Source: JBJXGV01 sp046160485
Lineage (GTDB): Bacteria > Orphanbacterota > Orphanbacteria > JBJXGV01
Assembly (NCBI GenBank): GCA_046160485.1
Contig: JBJXGV010000032.1
Coordinates: 1 to 41,707, forward strand
DNA: 41,707 nucleotides
Direction: 5' to 3'
Below, in pieces: positions 26,151 through 34,953 of the stretch (position 1 is its first letter; every line of letters begins with the position of its first letter). The notes beneath the pieces were generated by a model. It made no database searches. It was not told the origin of the DNA and saw nothing but the letters and a program-made list of their open reading frames with translations. A program made the position numbers and the translations under genes.

Positions 26151-28823
26151 ATGGCGGATTTCGCGACTCGTATGTTGAGGCCGGCGGCGGCATTGGTCAC
26201 CGCCGGTCTCCTCGCGGTCGCGGCGCTCGGCGTCGCGTGGGCCGGCACGACCGGGAAGCTCTCGGGCCGGGTCCTCGATGGCGCGGATCAACCGGTCATC
26301 GGCGCGACGGTCGCGGTCGAAGGGACCACGCTCGGCGCGATTGCCGATCTCGACGGGCGCTTCAACGTCATCAACGTGCCCGCGGGAACGTATTCCGTGC
26401 GGGTGACGAGTATCGGTTTTAAGAATCTGACCGTGAAGGAGATCGTCGTCTCCGCGGATCAGACGACGCGGCTCGACGCTCGGCTCGAGTCGAGCGCGGT
26501 CGCGATGCAAGAAGTCGAGGTCATCGCGACGCGCCCGGTCGTCGACGTCAATCTCACGAGCAGCATGTCGACGATTACGAGCAAGGAGATCGAAGAGCTG
26601 CCCGTGCAAGAGCTGCAAGATATCGTGAACTTGCAGGCGGGAGTCGTCGACGGGCACTTTCGCGGCGGCCGCCTCGGAGAAGTTCAGTATCAGGTCGACG
26701 GAGTCAGCGTGAACAACGTGTTCGACAACAAGAACAGTTTGCGTCTCGACCGGTCGCTGCTCGGCGAGGTGCAGGTCATTAGCGGAACGTTCGACGCCGA
26801 GTACGGTCAAGCGATGAGCGGAGTCGTCAACGCGGTGCTCAAGCGCGGGACGGAGAAGTTCGAGTGGAACGCCGAGGTGTTCTCGGGCGGACACTACTTT
26901 CCCGGCGGCGATCGGCGGCGCGTCACGAGCGACGACATCCACCCCGCGGCGCTGCAGAACTACCAATTCACGCTATCCGGGCCGACGGGGCTCGGCAAAA
27001 CGCTGTATCTCTTCAACGCGCGCCGCTACGTTGCGGATAGCTTCGTCGAATCGATTCGGTTCTTCATGCCGACGGACACGTCGAACACGGCCATGCAGGC
27101 TTACTACCCCACAGGCGACCGGGAGAAGCTGCCGCTCGGCTACTCGCGCGAGTGGTCCGGGGCGATGAAGCTCACCAACTCGTCGTTCTCGAACGTCAAG
27201 GTCAGCTACGAGGCCATCCTCAATCAGATCGACGGGCAGACCGCGAAGATCGCCTACCGTTTCAACCCGGAGGGCCAGTCGGAGCAGACGACGTTCGCCG
27301 CGGTGCACGGAATCGACGTCTCGCACACGCTCAGCAGCGGCACGTTCTACAATCTCAGTTTTCGCCAAAACTTCTTCGAGTACAAGGACCTCGTCTACGA
27401 CGATGTCTTCGATCCGCGATACGACGCGGCGGGCCCGCCGGATCGCGATGACGTGTTCTTCCCCGGGGCGATCGTCGAAGGCGTCGATCTGACGCGCATC
27501 TATCGGAAGACGAACAACATCGTCTTCAAGGGATCGCTCTTAAGCCAGGCCACTCGCGATCACCTGCTCAAGGTCGGCGGCGAGATTCAGTACCCGCGCG
27601 TGACCTTCGGCGAGCCGGGACACTTGAGCTTCACGACGACGGCGGGCGAGCCGGCGCTCGTGCGCCAGATCAACAATCCCGATTGGCCCGGCGTCGCCAC
27701 GTACACGCCCGTGATCGCCGCGGTCTTCGCGCAGGACCAGATCGAGTGGAACGACGTGACGCTGCGCGCCGGGCTGAGGTTCGATTTATTCGACGCGCGC
27801 TCGACTGTGCCGAGCGACCTCGCGAACCCGGCGAACTCGATCGCCGGCGCGCCGGAGTCGGTCCCCGTCTCGACGAGCGTGAAGGCGTCGCTATCGCCGA
27901 GGCTCGGCGTCGCGTACCCCGTGTCGGATCGCGCCGCGGTTCACTTCGCGTACGGCCACTTCCGGCAGTTCCCCGCGATCGGCGAGATCTTCGAGAAGGC
28001 GGACTACTCCGTGCTCAGCACGCTTGCCGCCGGCGGCGACGGCCTGGCGCGTTTCGGCGTTCGCGGCAATCCCGACATCAAGCCGGAGACGTCGGTGCAG
28101 TACGAGTTCGGCTACAAGCACGCGATCACGAGCGACCTCGGTGCGGACTTCACGCTTTTCTACAAGGACGTTCGCGATCTGCTCGGCGTCGAGTTCGTGT
28201 CGACGTACAACGTCGCCGAGTACGCGCGGCTCGCCAACGCCGACTACGGCACGGTGGTCGGCTTCACCGTCGCGCTCGATCAGCGGCGCATCGGGCTCTT
28301 GAGTTCATCGATCGATTACACATGGCAGCAGGCGCGAGGCAACACGAGCGATCCTCGCGAATCGGCGACGCGCGCGTCGGCGGGGCTCGACACGCGGCCG
28401 CGCCAAGTGCCGTTCAACTGGGATCAGCGGCACACGCTCAACATGACGCTGAGCCTCGCGCGGCCCGAGAAGTACTCCGTGACGACGATTCTGCGCGCGG
28501 CGAGCGGGCAACCGTACACGCCGGTGCGCGAATCGGAGTTTAGCTTCGCGCTCGAGGACAACTCGGGCCGGAAACCGGCGGCGTTCGTCATCGACCTGCG
28601 CGCCGAGCGGAAGCTGCGCATCACGAACCGCAACGTCAGCGCCTTCGCGCGCGTTTTCAATCTTCTCGACTCGCGCTTCTTCAACGGTTTCGTCTTCTCG
28701 AGCACGGGCGATCCGTACTACTCGCGATTCCCGACCACGGATATCGCAACGCTTCTCGATCCGACGCGCTACTACGCGCCGCGGAGAATCGAAATCGGAC
28801 TGACCATGGGGGCGGGCTCATAA
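26151..28823 (+). CDS. SusC-like TonB-dependent outer-membrane receptor
   Basis: An 890-residue receptor for TonB-powered uptake across the outer membrane. After a signal segment ending near AWAGT come a carboxypeptidase-regulatory-like domain (about 33-115: LSGRVLDGADQPVIGATVAV and VPAGTYSVRVTSIGFK), a plug (about 125-235: IEELPVQELQDIVNLQAGVV, YQVDGVSVNN, FDAEYGQAMSGVVNAVLK) and a beta-barrel with typical late blocks SPRLGVAYPVSD, NPDIKPETSVQYEFGYKH and NWDQRHTLNMTLSLA. It starts two bases after the previous TAG. The short N-terminus shows no obvious TonB box. Substrate is inferred from its GH144-containing operon. The next gene starts one base after its TAA. Confidence 0.92.
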   Translation: MADFATRMLRPAAALVTAGLLAVAALGVAWAGTTGKLSGRVLDGADQPVIGATVAVEGTTLGAIADLDGRFNVINVPAGTYSVRVTSIGFKNLTVKEIVVSADQTTRLDARLESSAVAMQEVEVIATRPVVDVNLTSSMSTITSKEIEELPVQELQDIVNLQAGVVDGHFRGGRLGEVQYQVDGVSVNNVFDNKNSLRLDRSLLGEVQVISGTFDAEYGQAMSGVVNAVLKRGTEKFEWNAEVFSGGHYFPGGDRRRVTSDDIHPAALQNYQFTLSGPTGLGKTLYLFNARRYVADSFVESIRFFMPTDTSNTAMQAYYPTGDREKLPLGYSREWSGAMKLTNSSFSNVKVSYEAILNQIDGQTAKIAYRFNPEGQSEQTTFAAVHGIDVSHTLSSGTFYNLSFRQNFFEYKDLVYDDVFDPRYDAAGPPDRDDVFFPGAIVEGVDLTRIYRKTNNIVFKGSLLSQATRDHLLKVGGEIQYPRVTFGEPGHLSFTTTAGEPALVRQINNPDWPGVATYTPVIAAVFAQDQIEWNDVTLRAGLRFDLFDARSTVPSDLANPANSIAGAPESVPVSTSVKASLSPRLGVAYPVSDRAAVHFAYGHFRQFPAIGEIFEKADYSVLSTLAAGGDGLARFGVRGNPDIKPETSVQYEFGYKHAITSDLGADFTLFYKDVRDLLGVEFVSTYNVAEYARLANADYGTVVGFTVALDQRRIGLLSSSIDYTWQQARGNTSDPRESATRASAGLDTRPRQVPFNWDQRHTLNMTLSLARPEKYSVTTILRAASGQPYTPVRESEFSFALEDNSGRKPAAFVIDLRAERKLRITNRNVSAFARVFNLLDSRFFNGFVFSSTGDPYYSRFPTTDIATLLDPTRYYAPRRIEIGLTMGAGS

Positions 28824-28824
28824 C

Positions 28825-31800
28825 ATGCGGCGGCTGACGGTTGCGTTCGGGAAACGGCGATCGAAACGCGTCGCCATGCGGTTTGGTCGCGTGTGCGCGG
28901 CGATCGCCTCGCTTCTCTTGGCGATTCCGCGGCTGGGCGCCGCCGCGGATCTGCAGCCGCTCGTGCCGCCGGATCAGCGCGGGCGGATCGACGCCGAGCG
29001 CGCCGGGACGCACGACGCGTCGAACATCCGCACCGTGTTCTACAACTTCGGCATGGTGGGCGACTACCCGCCGAACCCGGGCAACGTCGATTTGAGCGTG
29101 TTTCACTCGAGCGAGGTGCCCAAGGGAAGCGGGATGAACTACTCCGACGGCGTCACGCCGTTCGTTCTCGCGAAGATTCGCCAGCGGAACGGCACGGACG
29201 CTTACATCATGGAGACGGGATTCCGCGAGCGGCAGGGCGAGAGTCCGAACTTCAACCGCGTAATGCGATTCGAGCCGCGCCCCGGTTTCTTCCAGGCTGA
29301 TCCTTCGATCAATCGCGGCCGCTCGCCCGCCGCAAGCAACGACCCGCGCACGTGGCCGGAGACATGGCCCGACAAGCTCGCCGATCCGGACGATCCCGGT
29401 TGGCGCGGAGACTGGAACGGCTATTTCGGAAAGCGGCCGGCCGCCGACCTCGAAAGCTTCTCGGTCATGGACGACGACTTCTACGACGCATGGGATTTCT
29501 ATCCCGACAGCCGCGACTCGACGCGCCGCGGTCTGGGCCTGCGTGTCGAGGTGCGCGGCTTCCAGTGGTCGAATCCGCAGGCCGGCAACGTCATCTTCTG
29601 GCACTACGACATCACGAACGAGGGCACGACCGATTACGACGACAACATCATCTTCGGTCTCTACATGGACTCCGGCGTCGGCGGGTCGCAGATTTCGTGC
29701 GATCAAATCTTCGAGTCCGACGACGACAACGCCTTCTTCGATCGCAGCTCCGGGCTCAACCTCGTGTACACGTGGGACAAGGGCGGTCGCGGCGTCGACC
29801 TCTCCGGGACTTGCGGCAAGACGGGGTATCTCGGCTACGCGTACCTCGAGACGCCGGGCGCGCCGCTCGACGCACTCGACAACGACGATGACGGAATCCT
29901 CAACGAGCGCCGCGAAGGAGGCGCGGGGGAACTCATCGTCGGTCGCGAGAACATCCTCGCCGCGGTCCAAGAGCGCTACGACGTCGCCAAGTTCGAAGAA
30001 GCCTACGGCCCTCTCACCGGGCGGCCGGCTTATCGCACGGCGCGTTGGTGGACCGGCGACGAAGACCTCGATTGGAACGGCGAACTGCACGACGTCGGCG
30101 CGGACGGAGTCGAAGACACGGACGACACCGGCGAAGGCGACGGAGAGCCCACGAGCGGCGAGCCGTATTTCGACAAGACGGATCTCCACGAGTCGGACCA
30201 GATCGGGCTTACCGGCTTCAAGATGAATCGCATCAAGGCCGGCGTCGGCAATCCCAATCCCGAGGTCGACGGCGTTCTCTTCTGGACGAACGACGACCGG
30301 TGGCCGCAGAGGCTCTACGAGAAATTCACGAACCCGGTCGCGGGCGCGCGGTTCGATTCCGCACTCGCCGCGAACTACAACATCGGATTTCTGTTCGCCT
30401 CCGGGCCGTTCGTGCTGAAGGCAGGGCAGACCGAGCGCTTCAGTCTCGCGCTCGCGTACGGCGGCAACCTCTCCGAGCTGCGCAACACGGTGAAGACCGT
30501 CCAGCAGATCTACAACGCGAACTACCAATTCGCGGTGCCGCCGCCGATCCCCACGCTCACCGCGGAGACGGGCGATGGTTTCGTGCGGCTCGCGTGGAGC
30601 GACAACTCGGAGCGCGCGTTCGATCCGGTGACGTACGAGAACGACTTCGAGGGCTACCGCGTCTACCGCTCGACGGATCCCGCGTTCCTCGACGCGCGCA
30701 TCATCACGACGGGCCAGGGCGGATTGGCGAGCGGCAACGGCCGGCCGATCGCGCAGTTCGACCTCCAGAACGGCATCGAGGGCTACTCGGAGCAAACCGT
30801 CGAGGGCGTCGCGTACTACTTGGGCGAGGAGAGCGGGCTCGCGCACGCTTGGGTCGATAGCACGGTCACCAACGGGCAGCTCTACTACTACGCCGTGACG
30901 GCATACGACTACGGACCGAAGTACGTCGTGCAAGCGGACACGGCGCAGTTCTACCCGTCCGAGAATGCGATCGCGATCTCGCAGACGGCGCGCGGCGGGT
31001 TGATCCTGCCGCCCAACGCGGTCGCGGTGCGGCCGGGGCCGAAGGTCGCCGGTTTCGCGCGCGCCGAGATTACGGAACTGACACACGTCGCGGGGAACGG
31101 AACCGGGACGGTGGATGTCGTCGTCGCCAACTCCACTCTCATTCCCGAAGGCAACACGTTCAAGATTACGTTCGCGGCACCGGCGGCTGAGAGTCTGCGC
31201 GCCGCATCGTACGCGCTTACCGATAGCACGCTAGGCAAGGTCGCGTTCGCGCTCGGCCAGGACCTGAGCGGGATCGGCAGCGGGCCCGTCGGCTCGGGTC
31301 TTCTTCCGATCATCAGTACGCCGGCGACAGTGAGCGTCGACACCGCCGCGACCGGTTTCGCAGCCGGAAGCCCGACCAACATGCGCCTCGACGTGAAGTA
31401 CGAAACCGAACTGCCGATCAACCTCGAACGCCCCGGTTTTCCGGACGACATCTCGATCACGTTCTTCGATGAGATCGTGGACACATCCTTCAGCCCGAGT
31501 CCCTTCTTCCCGGGACTCCCGGTCAAATTCCGCGTCGTCGCGCACAGCGAGGCCGGCGACATCCCGCTCGACTTCCTCTTCATCGACTCCGATGGCAACG
31601 GCACGCTCAGCCAGTCGCTCGAGGTGATATCGATTCTGACGTACGCGCGGACCAACCCCACGGCGCCGAAGACGACATGGTCGGTGCGGCCGAAGGCGGC
31701 AGGCGGCGACGTGCGCGCCCCCCGGGCCGGCGACGTGTTCGAAATCCGGCTCCTGGAACCGTTCGGCGCGGACGACGTCTTCTCGTTCGTCACGCGCGGC

Positions 31801-32145
31801 GAACGCGTCGATGGCGCGGCCGAGAGCGCCGCGGGTCTCGCTCCCTACGTGGTGCCGAACCCGTATGTCGGCGCGGCGAGTTTCGAGCCGGAGCGCTTCG
31901 CGATCTCCGGCCGCGGCGAGCGGCGCGTCGAGTTTCGCGGGATTCCGCGCGACGCGACGATTCGCGTCTACACCGTGATCGGCGATCTCGTGCAGACGTT
32001 GCGCCACGACGGATCGGACGATGGGTTCGTCGCGTGGGATCTGCGCACGAAGGACAATCTCGATCTCGCGCCGGGGCTCTACGTCTACCACGTCGACGCC
32101 GGCCGGCTCGGCACGAGCATCGGGAAGATGGCGGTGATCAAGTGA
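28825..32145 (+). CDS. Large secreted protein with fibronectin-like and FlgD-like C-terminal domains, function unknown
   Basis: An 1106-residue exported protein that I cannot assign a function. The N-terminus is basic, with a hydrophobic stretch FGRVCAAIASLLLAIPRLGA; starting at ATG 28876 would give a shorter signal. The large N-terminal half is aromatic and acidic (GMNYSDGVTPFVLAKIRQRN, GFQWSNPQAGNVIFWHYDIT) and includes calcium-site-like LDNDDDGILNERRE at about 350. A fibronectin type III-like domain lies around 575-690 (FVRLAWSDNSERAFDPVTYE, FEGYRVYRSTDPAF). The C-terminal 95 residues (VVPNPYVGAASFEPERFAI, RGIPRDATIRVYTVIGDLV, APGLYVYHVDA) are FlgD-like. It lies between the receptor and the PorV-like gene, suggesting a surface partner of the receptor. 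Confidence 0.8.
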   Translation: MRRLTVAFGKRRSKRVAMRFGRVCAAIASLLLAIPRLGAAADLQPLVPPDQRGRIDAERAGTHDASNIRTVFYNFGMVGDYPPNPGNVDLSVFHSSEVPKGSGMNYSDGVTPFVLAKIRQRNGTDAYIMETGFRERQGESPNFNRVMRFEPRPGFFQADPSINRGRSPAASNDPRTWPETWPDKLADPDDPGWRGDWNGYFGKRPAADLESFSVMDDDFYDAWDFYPDSRDSTRRGLGLRVEVRGFQWSNPQAGNVIFWHYDITNEGTTDYDDNIIFGLYMDSGVGGSQISCDQIFESDDDNAFFDRSSGLNLVYTWDKGGRGVDLSGTCGKTGYLGYAYLETPGAPLDALDNDDDGILNERREGGAGELIVGRENILAAVQERYDVAKFEEAYGPLTGRPAYRTARWWTGDEDLDWNGELHDVGADGVEDTDDTGEGDGEPTSGEPYFDKTDLHESDQIGLTGFKMNRIKAGVGNPNPEVDGVLFWTNDDRWPQRLYEKFTNPVAGARFDSALAANYNIGFLFASGPFVLKAGQTERFSLALAYGGNLSELRNTVKTVQQIYNANYQFAVPPPIPTLTAETGDGFVRLAWSDNSERAFDPVTYENDFEGYRVYRSTDPAFLDARIITTGQGGLASGNGRPIAQFDLQNGIEGYSEQTVEGVAYYLGEESGLAHAWVDSTVTNGQLYYYAVTAYDYGPKYVVQADTAQFYPSENAIAISQTARGGLILPPNAVAVRPGPKVAGFARAEITELTHVAGNGTGTVDVVVANSTLIPEGNTFKITFAAPAAESLRAASYALTDSTLGKVAFALGQDLSGIGSGPVGSGLLPIISTPATVSVDTAATGFAAGSPTNMRLDVKYETELPINLERPGFPDDISITFFDEIVDTSFSPSPFFPGLPVKFRVVAHSEAGDIPLDFLFIDSDGNGTLSQSLEVISILTYARTNPTAPKTTWSVRPKAAGGDVRAPRAGDVFEIRLLEPFGADDVFSFVTRGERVDGAAESAAGLAPYVVPNPYVGAASFEPERFAISGRGERRVEFRGIPRDATIRVYTVIGDLVQTLRHDGSDDGFVAWDLRTKDNLDLAPGLYVYHVDAGRLGTSIGKMAVIK

Positions 32146-33185
32146 GAGCGATCGAGCGATTCGCCCGGGGAGTCGCCGTCGCAGCGGTCGTCGTGACGGC
32201 GTTCGCGGCCGCGCTCGCTCCGGCGCGCGCGTGGGCGCAGAGCAAGGCGGGCACGGCGATCGGTCAGTTCATGCTGATCGAGCCGAGCGCGCGCGTCAGC
32301 GCGATGGGCAACGCGGGCGTCGCCATCTTCGACGGCATCCAATCGGTCTACTACAACCCGGCGGCGCTCGGGCAAGTCAACCAGTGGAGCGCCCAATTCA
32401 CCCACAGCGCTTGGATCGCCGGCATCGCGTACGACTACGCGGCGCTCGCCATCCCGGTGCGCAACGTCGGCACGTTCTTCGCGAGCTTCACCGCGCTCAA
32501 CTCCGGCGACATCAGCGTGCGCACGGTCGAGCAACCGCTCGGCACCGGCGAGCGCTTCGACGTGTCGAACCTCGCGCTCGCGGCGGGCTACGGCCGCCAA
32601 TTCACCGAGCGCTTCGCGGCGGGGGCGCAGATCAACTACATCGAGGAGACGATCTGGCACAGCTCGCTTCGCACGGTGACGTTCAACGTGGGGACGGTCT
32701 ACCGCCTCTCGGCGCACGGTCTGCAGATCGGCTCGAGCATTTCGAACTACGGAACGAAGGCGGGCTACAACGGCCGCGACTTGCGCGTGCAATTCGACAA
32801 CGACCCCACGCGCTACGGCGACAACAGCTCGCTGCCGGCGGAGCAGTTCACGGACGATTTCCTCGTGCCGGTGCTCTTCCGAGTCGGCGTGAGCCTGCCG
32901 CGCGACATCGGCGAGAACAGCCGGCTCCTCCTCGCCGTCGACGCGCTTCATCCCGCCGACAACACCGAAAGCATGAGCCTGGGCGCCGAGTGGGTTTGGA
33001 AGACGACGCTCGGTCTACGCGCGGGATACCAAGACATCGCGCAGGAGGATTCCGAAGTCGGGCTAACGATGGGCGCCGGAGTTCAGGGCGACCTCGATAC
33101 GTACACGTTCAACATCGACTATGCATGGGCCGACCACGGCCGGCTCGACGACACGCACCGAATGACGTTCGCGGTGATGTTCTGA
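32142..33185 (+). CDS. PorV/PorQ-family outer-membrane beta-barrel protein
   Basis: A 347-residue PorV-like protein. The signal peptide ends near ARAWA; the mature start GTAIGQFMLIEPSARVSAMG and GNAGVAIFDGIQSVYYNPAA, GLGQ-type turn are the PorV/PorQ family signature (compare the long-chain fatty-acid transporter fold). Alternating aromatic strands follow, ending in RMTFAVMF with the terminal Phe typical of barrels. In Bacteroidota PorV acts as a shuttle or acceptor in type IX secretion. The GTG at 32142 overlaps the previous TGA (GTGA), which shows coupling with the large secreted protein. It supports the view that the FlgD-like C-terminal domains here are sorting signals. Confidence 0.85.
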   Translation: MRAIERFARGVAVAAVVVTAFAAALAPARAWAQSKAGTAIGQFMLIEPSARVSAMGNAGVAIFDGIQSVYYNPAALGQVNQWSAQFTHSAWIAGIAYDYAALAIPVRNVGTFFASFTALNSGDISVRTVEQPLGTGERFDVSNLALAAGYGRQFTERFAAGAQINYIEETIWHSSLRTVTFNVGTVYRLSAHGLQIGSSISNYGTKAGYNGRDLRVQFDNDPTRYGDNSSLPAEQFTDDFLVPVLFRVGVSLPRDIGENSRLLLAVDALHPADNTESMSLGAEWVWKTTLGLRAGYQDIAQEDSEVGLTMGAGVQGDLDTYTFNIDYAWADHGRLDDTHRMTFAVMF

Positions 33186-33207
33186 TGCGACGAGGGGAGC
33201 GACGATA

Positions 33208-34797
33208 ATGCTACGCCGAGTTCTGTTAGGCACCCTGCTTCTTGTGCTCGGAGCCTCGAGCGCGAACGCCGCCATAACCGAGCAGGCGCTTCTCGATTCG
33301 CTCCAGCGCACGGCGTTCGACTACTTTTGGGACGAAGCCAATCCCACGAACGGCCTCATCAAGGACCGTAACCAGGCCGGGTCGCCCGCCAGCATCGCGT
33401 CGATGGGGTTTGGCTTCTCCGCGATTTGTATCGGCATCGATCACGGCTGGGTGACGCGCTCCGACGGCCGCGCACGCATTCTGACAGCGCTCCAAACTCT
33501 GTGGAACGCTCCGCAAGGGAGCGGCGCCAGCGGCTTCATCGGATACAAAGGCCTCTACTACCACTTCCTCGACATGAACACGGCGGTGCGTGTCTGGGAC
33601 AGCGAACTCTCCACGATCGACACGGCGCTTCTCTTCGCCGGCATCATCGACGCGAAGCACTACTTCAACACCGCCGACTCACTCGACGGCGTCGTGCGCG
33701 CGCTCGCCGATTCGATCACGCATCGCGCCGACTGGCAGTTCATGCGCAACTCCGCGCTTCCGAATGCGGGGCTTCGAATGGGGTGGAAACCCGGCACCGG
33801 CTTTTCCGGCTTCGGGCAATGGATCGGCTACAACGAGGCGATGATCATGTACATCATCGCGCTCGGCTCGCCGACGTTCCCCATTACCTCTCCAGCGTGG
33901 ACGACGTGGACGAGCGGCTACGATTGGCAGACGTGGTACGGCCAGACGTACGTCAACTTCCCGCCGCTCTTCGGCCACCAGTACTCGCACTGCTGGATCG
34001 ACTTCGAAGGCATTCAAGACGCATACATGTTGAGCAAGGGAATCGACTACTTCGAGAACTCGCGACGCGCGACGATCGCGGCGCGCGAGTATTGCATTGC
34101 GAACCCGTTCGGGCACATCGGCTACGACGGCAATGTGTGGGGACTCACCGCGGGCGACGGGCCGTTCGGCTACGAGGCGCGCGGCGCTCCGCCGCAGCAG
34201 AACGACGACGGCACGATCACGCCGACCGCGGCCGCGAGTTCGATCCCGTTCGCGCCGGAGATCGTCGTCCCCTCGCTCCAGTACCTCTACGACACATACG
34301 GGACGCAGCTCTGGACCAAGTACGGATTTCGCGACGGCTTCAATCTGAACTTCGCGTGGTGGGGGCCGGACGTCATCGGCATCGACCAAGGACCTATCAT
34401 CATGATGATCGAGAACTACCTCAACCGGTCCGTCTGGAATCGCTTCATGCAGGACGAGGATATCCTGCGCGGCCTCGCGCGCGCGGGATTTACCTCCTAC
34501 ACGAGCGTCGGGCCGGCCGCGCCGGGCTCCGAGCCTCGCGTGTGGCTCGCGCAGAACGCGCCGAACCCGTTCCGCGCGCTCACGACGATTGGCTACCGGT
34601 TGCCGGCGCCCGGCTACGTGCGCCTGACGCTTTACGACGTAACGGGTCGCGAGATCTCGCGGCTCGTCGACGGCGACCGTTCCGCCGGAGCGCATGAAGT
34701 GGTGCTCGGCAGCGAGAAGCTCGCGAGCGGCGTGTACACGTATCGAATCGAGTCGGGTGGAGAAACCTCACATCGGAGACTCGTGCTCCTGAGGTGA
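33208..34797 (+). CDS. Secreted GH144-family beta-1,2-glucanase with FlgD-like C-terminal sorting domain
   Basis: A 529-residue paralogue of the enzyme at 8024. The signal peptide (MLRRVLLGTLLLVLGASSAN) ends near ANA. The catalytic part shows the same blocks: FDYFWDEANPTNGLIKDRNQ, GYKGLYYHFLDM, ELSTIDTALLFAG, GHQYSHCWIDFEGI, NSRRATIAAREYCI, VWGLTAGDGP, SIPFAPEIVVPSL and VIGIDQGPIIMMIENY. From about 445 a FlgD-like domain follows (NAPNPFRALTTIGYRL, VRLTLYDVTGREI, ASGVYTYRI). It lacks a lipobox, so it is probably exported past the outer membrane, in contrast to the lipoprotein paralogue. It is the last gene of the lacI-led operon, 22 bases after the PorV-like gene; the upstream GAGGGGAG sequence is a good ribosome site. 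Confidence 0.9.
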   Translation: MLRRVLLGTLLLVLGASSANAAITEQALLDSLQRTAFDYFWDEANPTNGLIKDRNQAGSPASIASMGFGFSAICIGIDHGWVTRSDGRARILTALQTLWNAPQGSGASGFIGYKGLYYHFLDMNTAVRVWDSELSTIDTALLFAGIIDAKHYFNTADSLDGVVRALADSITHRADWQFMRNSALPNAGLRMGWKPGTGFSGFGQWIGYNEAMIMYIIALGSPTFPITSPAWTTWTSGYDWQTWYGQTYVNFPPLFGHQYSHCWIDFEGIQDAYMLSKGIDYFENSRRATIAAREYCIANPFGHIGYDGNVWGLTAGDGPFGYEARGAPPQQNDDGTITPTAAASSIPFAPEIVVPSLQYLYDTYGTQLWTKYGFRDGFNLNFAWWGPDVIGIDQGPIIMMIENYLNRSVWNRFMQDEDILRGLARAGFTSYTSVGPAAPGSEPRVWLAQNAPNPFRALTTIGYRLPAPGYVRLTLYDVTGREISRLVDGDRSAGAHEVVLGSEKLASGVYTYRIESGGETSHRRLVLLR

Positions 34798-34827
34798 CCA
34801 ATGATTGCGAAGAGATCGACATGTTCG

Positions 34828-34857
34828 AAAGGAGGATCGCTTATGATATGTGCCTAG
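34828..34857 (+). other. Strong Shine-Dalgarno with four-codon mini-ORF
   Basis: AAAGGAGG (34828-34835) is followed after seven bases by ATG ATA TGT GCC TAG (34843-34857), reading Met-Ile-Cys-Ala. The ribosome site is among the strongest in the window, yet the ORF is only four codons. It lies in the 156-base gap between the GH144 gene and the small secreted protein and could be a leader peptide or a decayed gene start. Confidence 0.4.
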
Positions 34858-34918
34858 ACCCAGCGCGTCGAGCGGATCGCTGCTCGTCGAACGCGAAGGT
34901 CTTATTCCATAGTTCGGT

Positions 34919-34928
34919 TGAACGTTCA
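34919..34928 (+). promoter_or_regulatory. CG-centred palindrome TGAACGTTCA, possible operator
   Basis: A perfect 10-bp palindrome sharing the AACGTT core with the operator at 23022-23033. It lies 26 bases upstream of the ATG at 34954 and about 10 bases before its Shine-Dalgarno. The site differs from the first operator in its outer bases, and no convincing promoter hexamers surround it, so it is a candidate only. Confidence 0.35.
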
Positions 34929-34953
34929 CTTTCACATCAAGGGAGGTACGGAC

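Noticed and set aside
23974..26193. 739-codon minus-strand open frame
   Set aside because: It is antisense to the regulator and CBM9-like genes, which carry clear domains and ribosome sites; high GC produces long spurious frames.
28681..31086. 801-codon minus-strand open frame
   Set aside because: It is the antisense shadow of the receptor and large secreted protein genes; composition is Arg/Val/Glu-rich without domain features.
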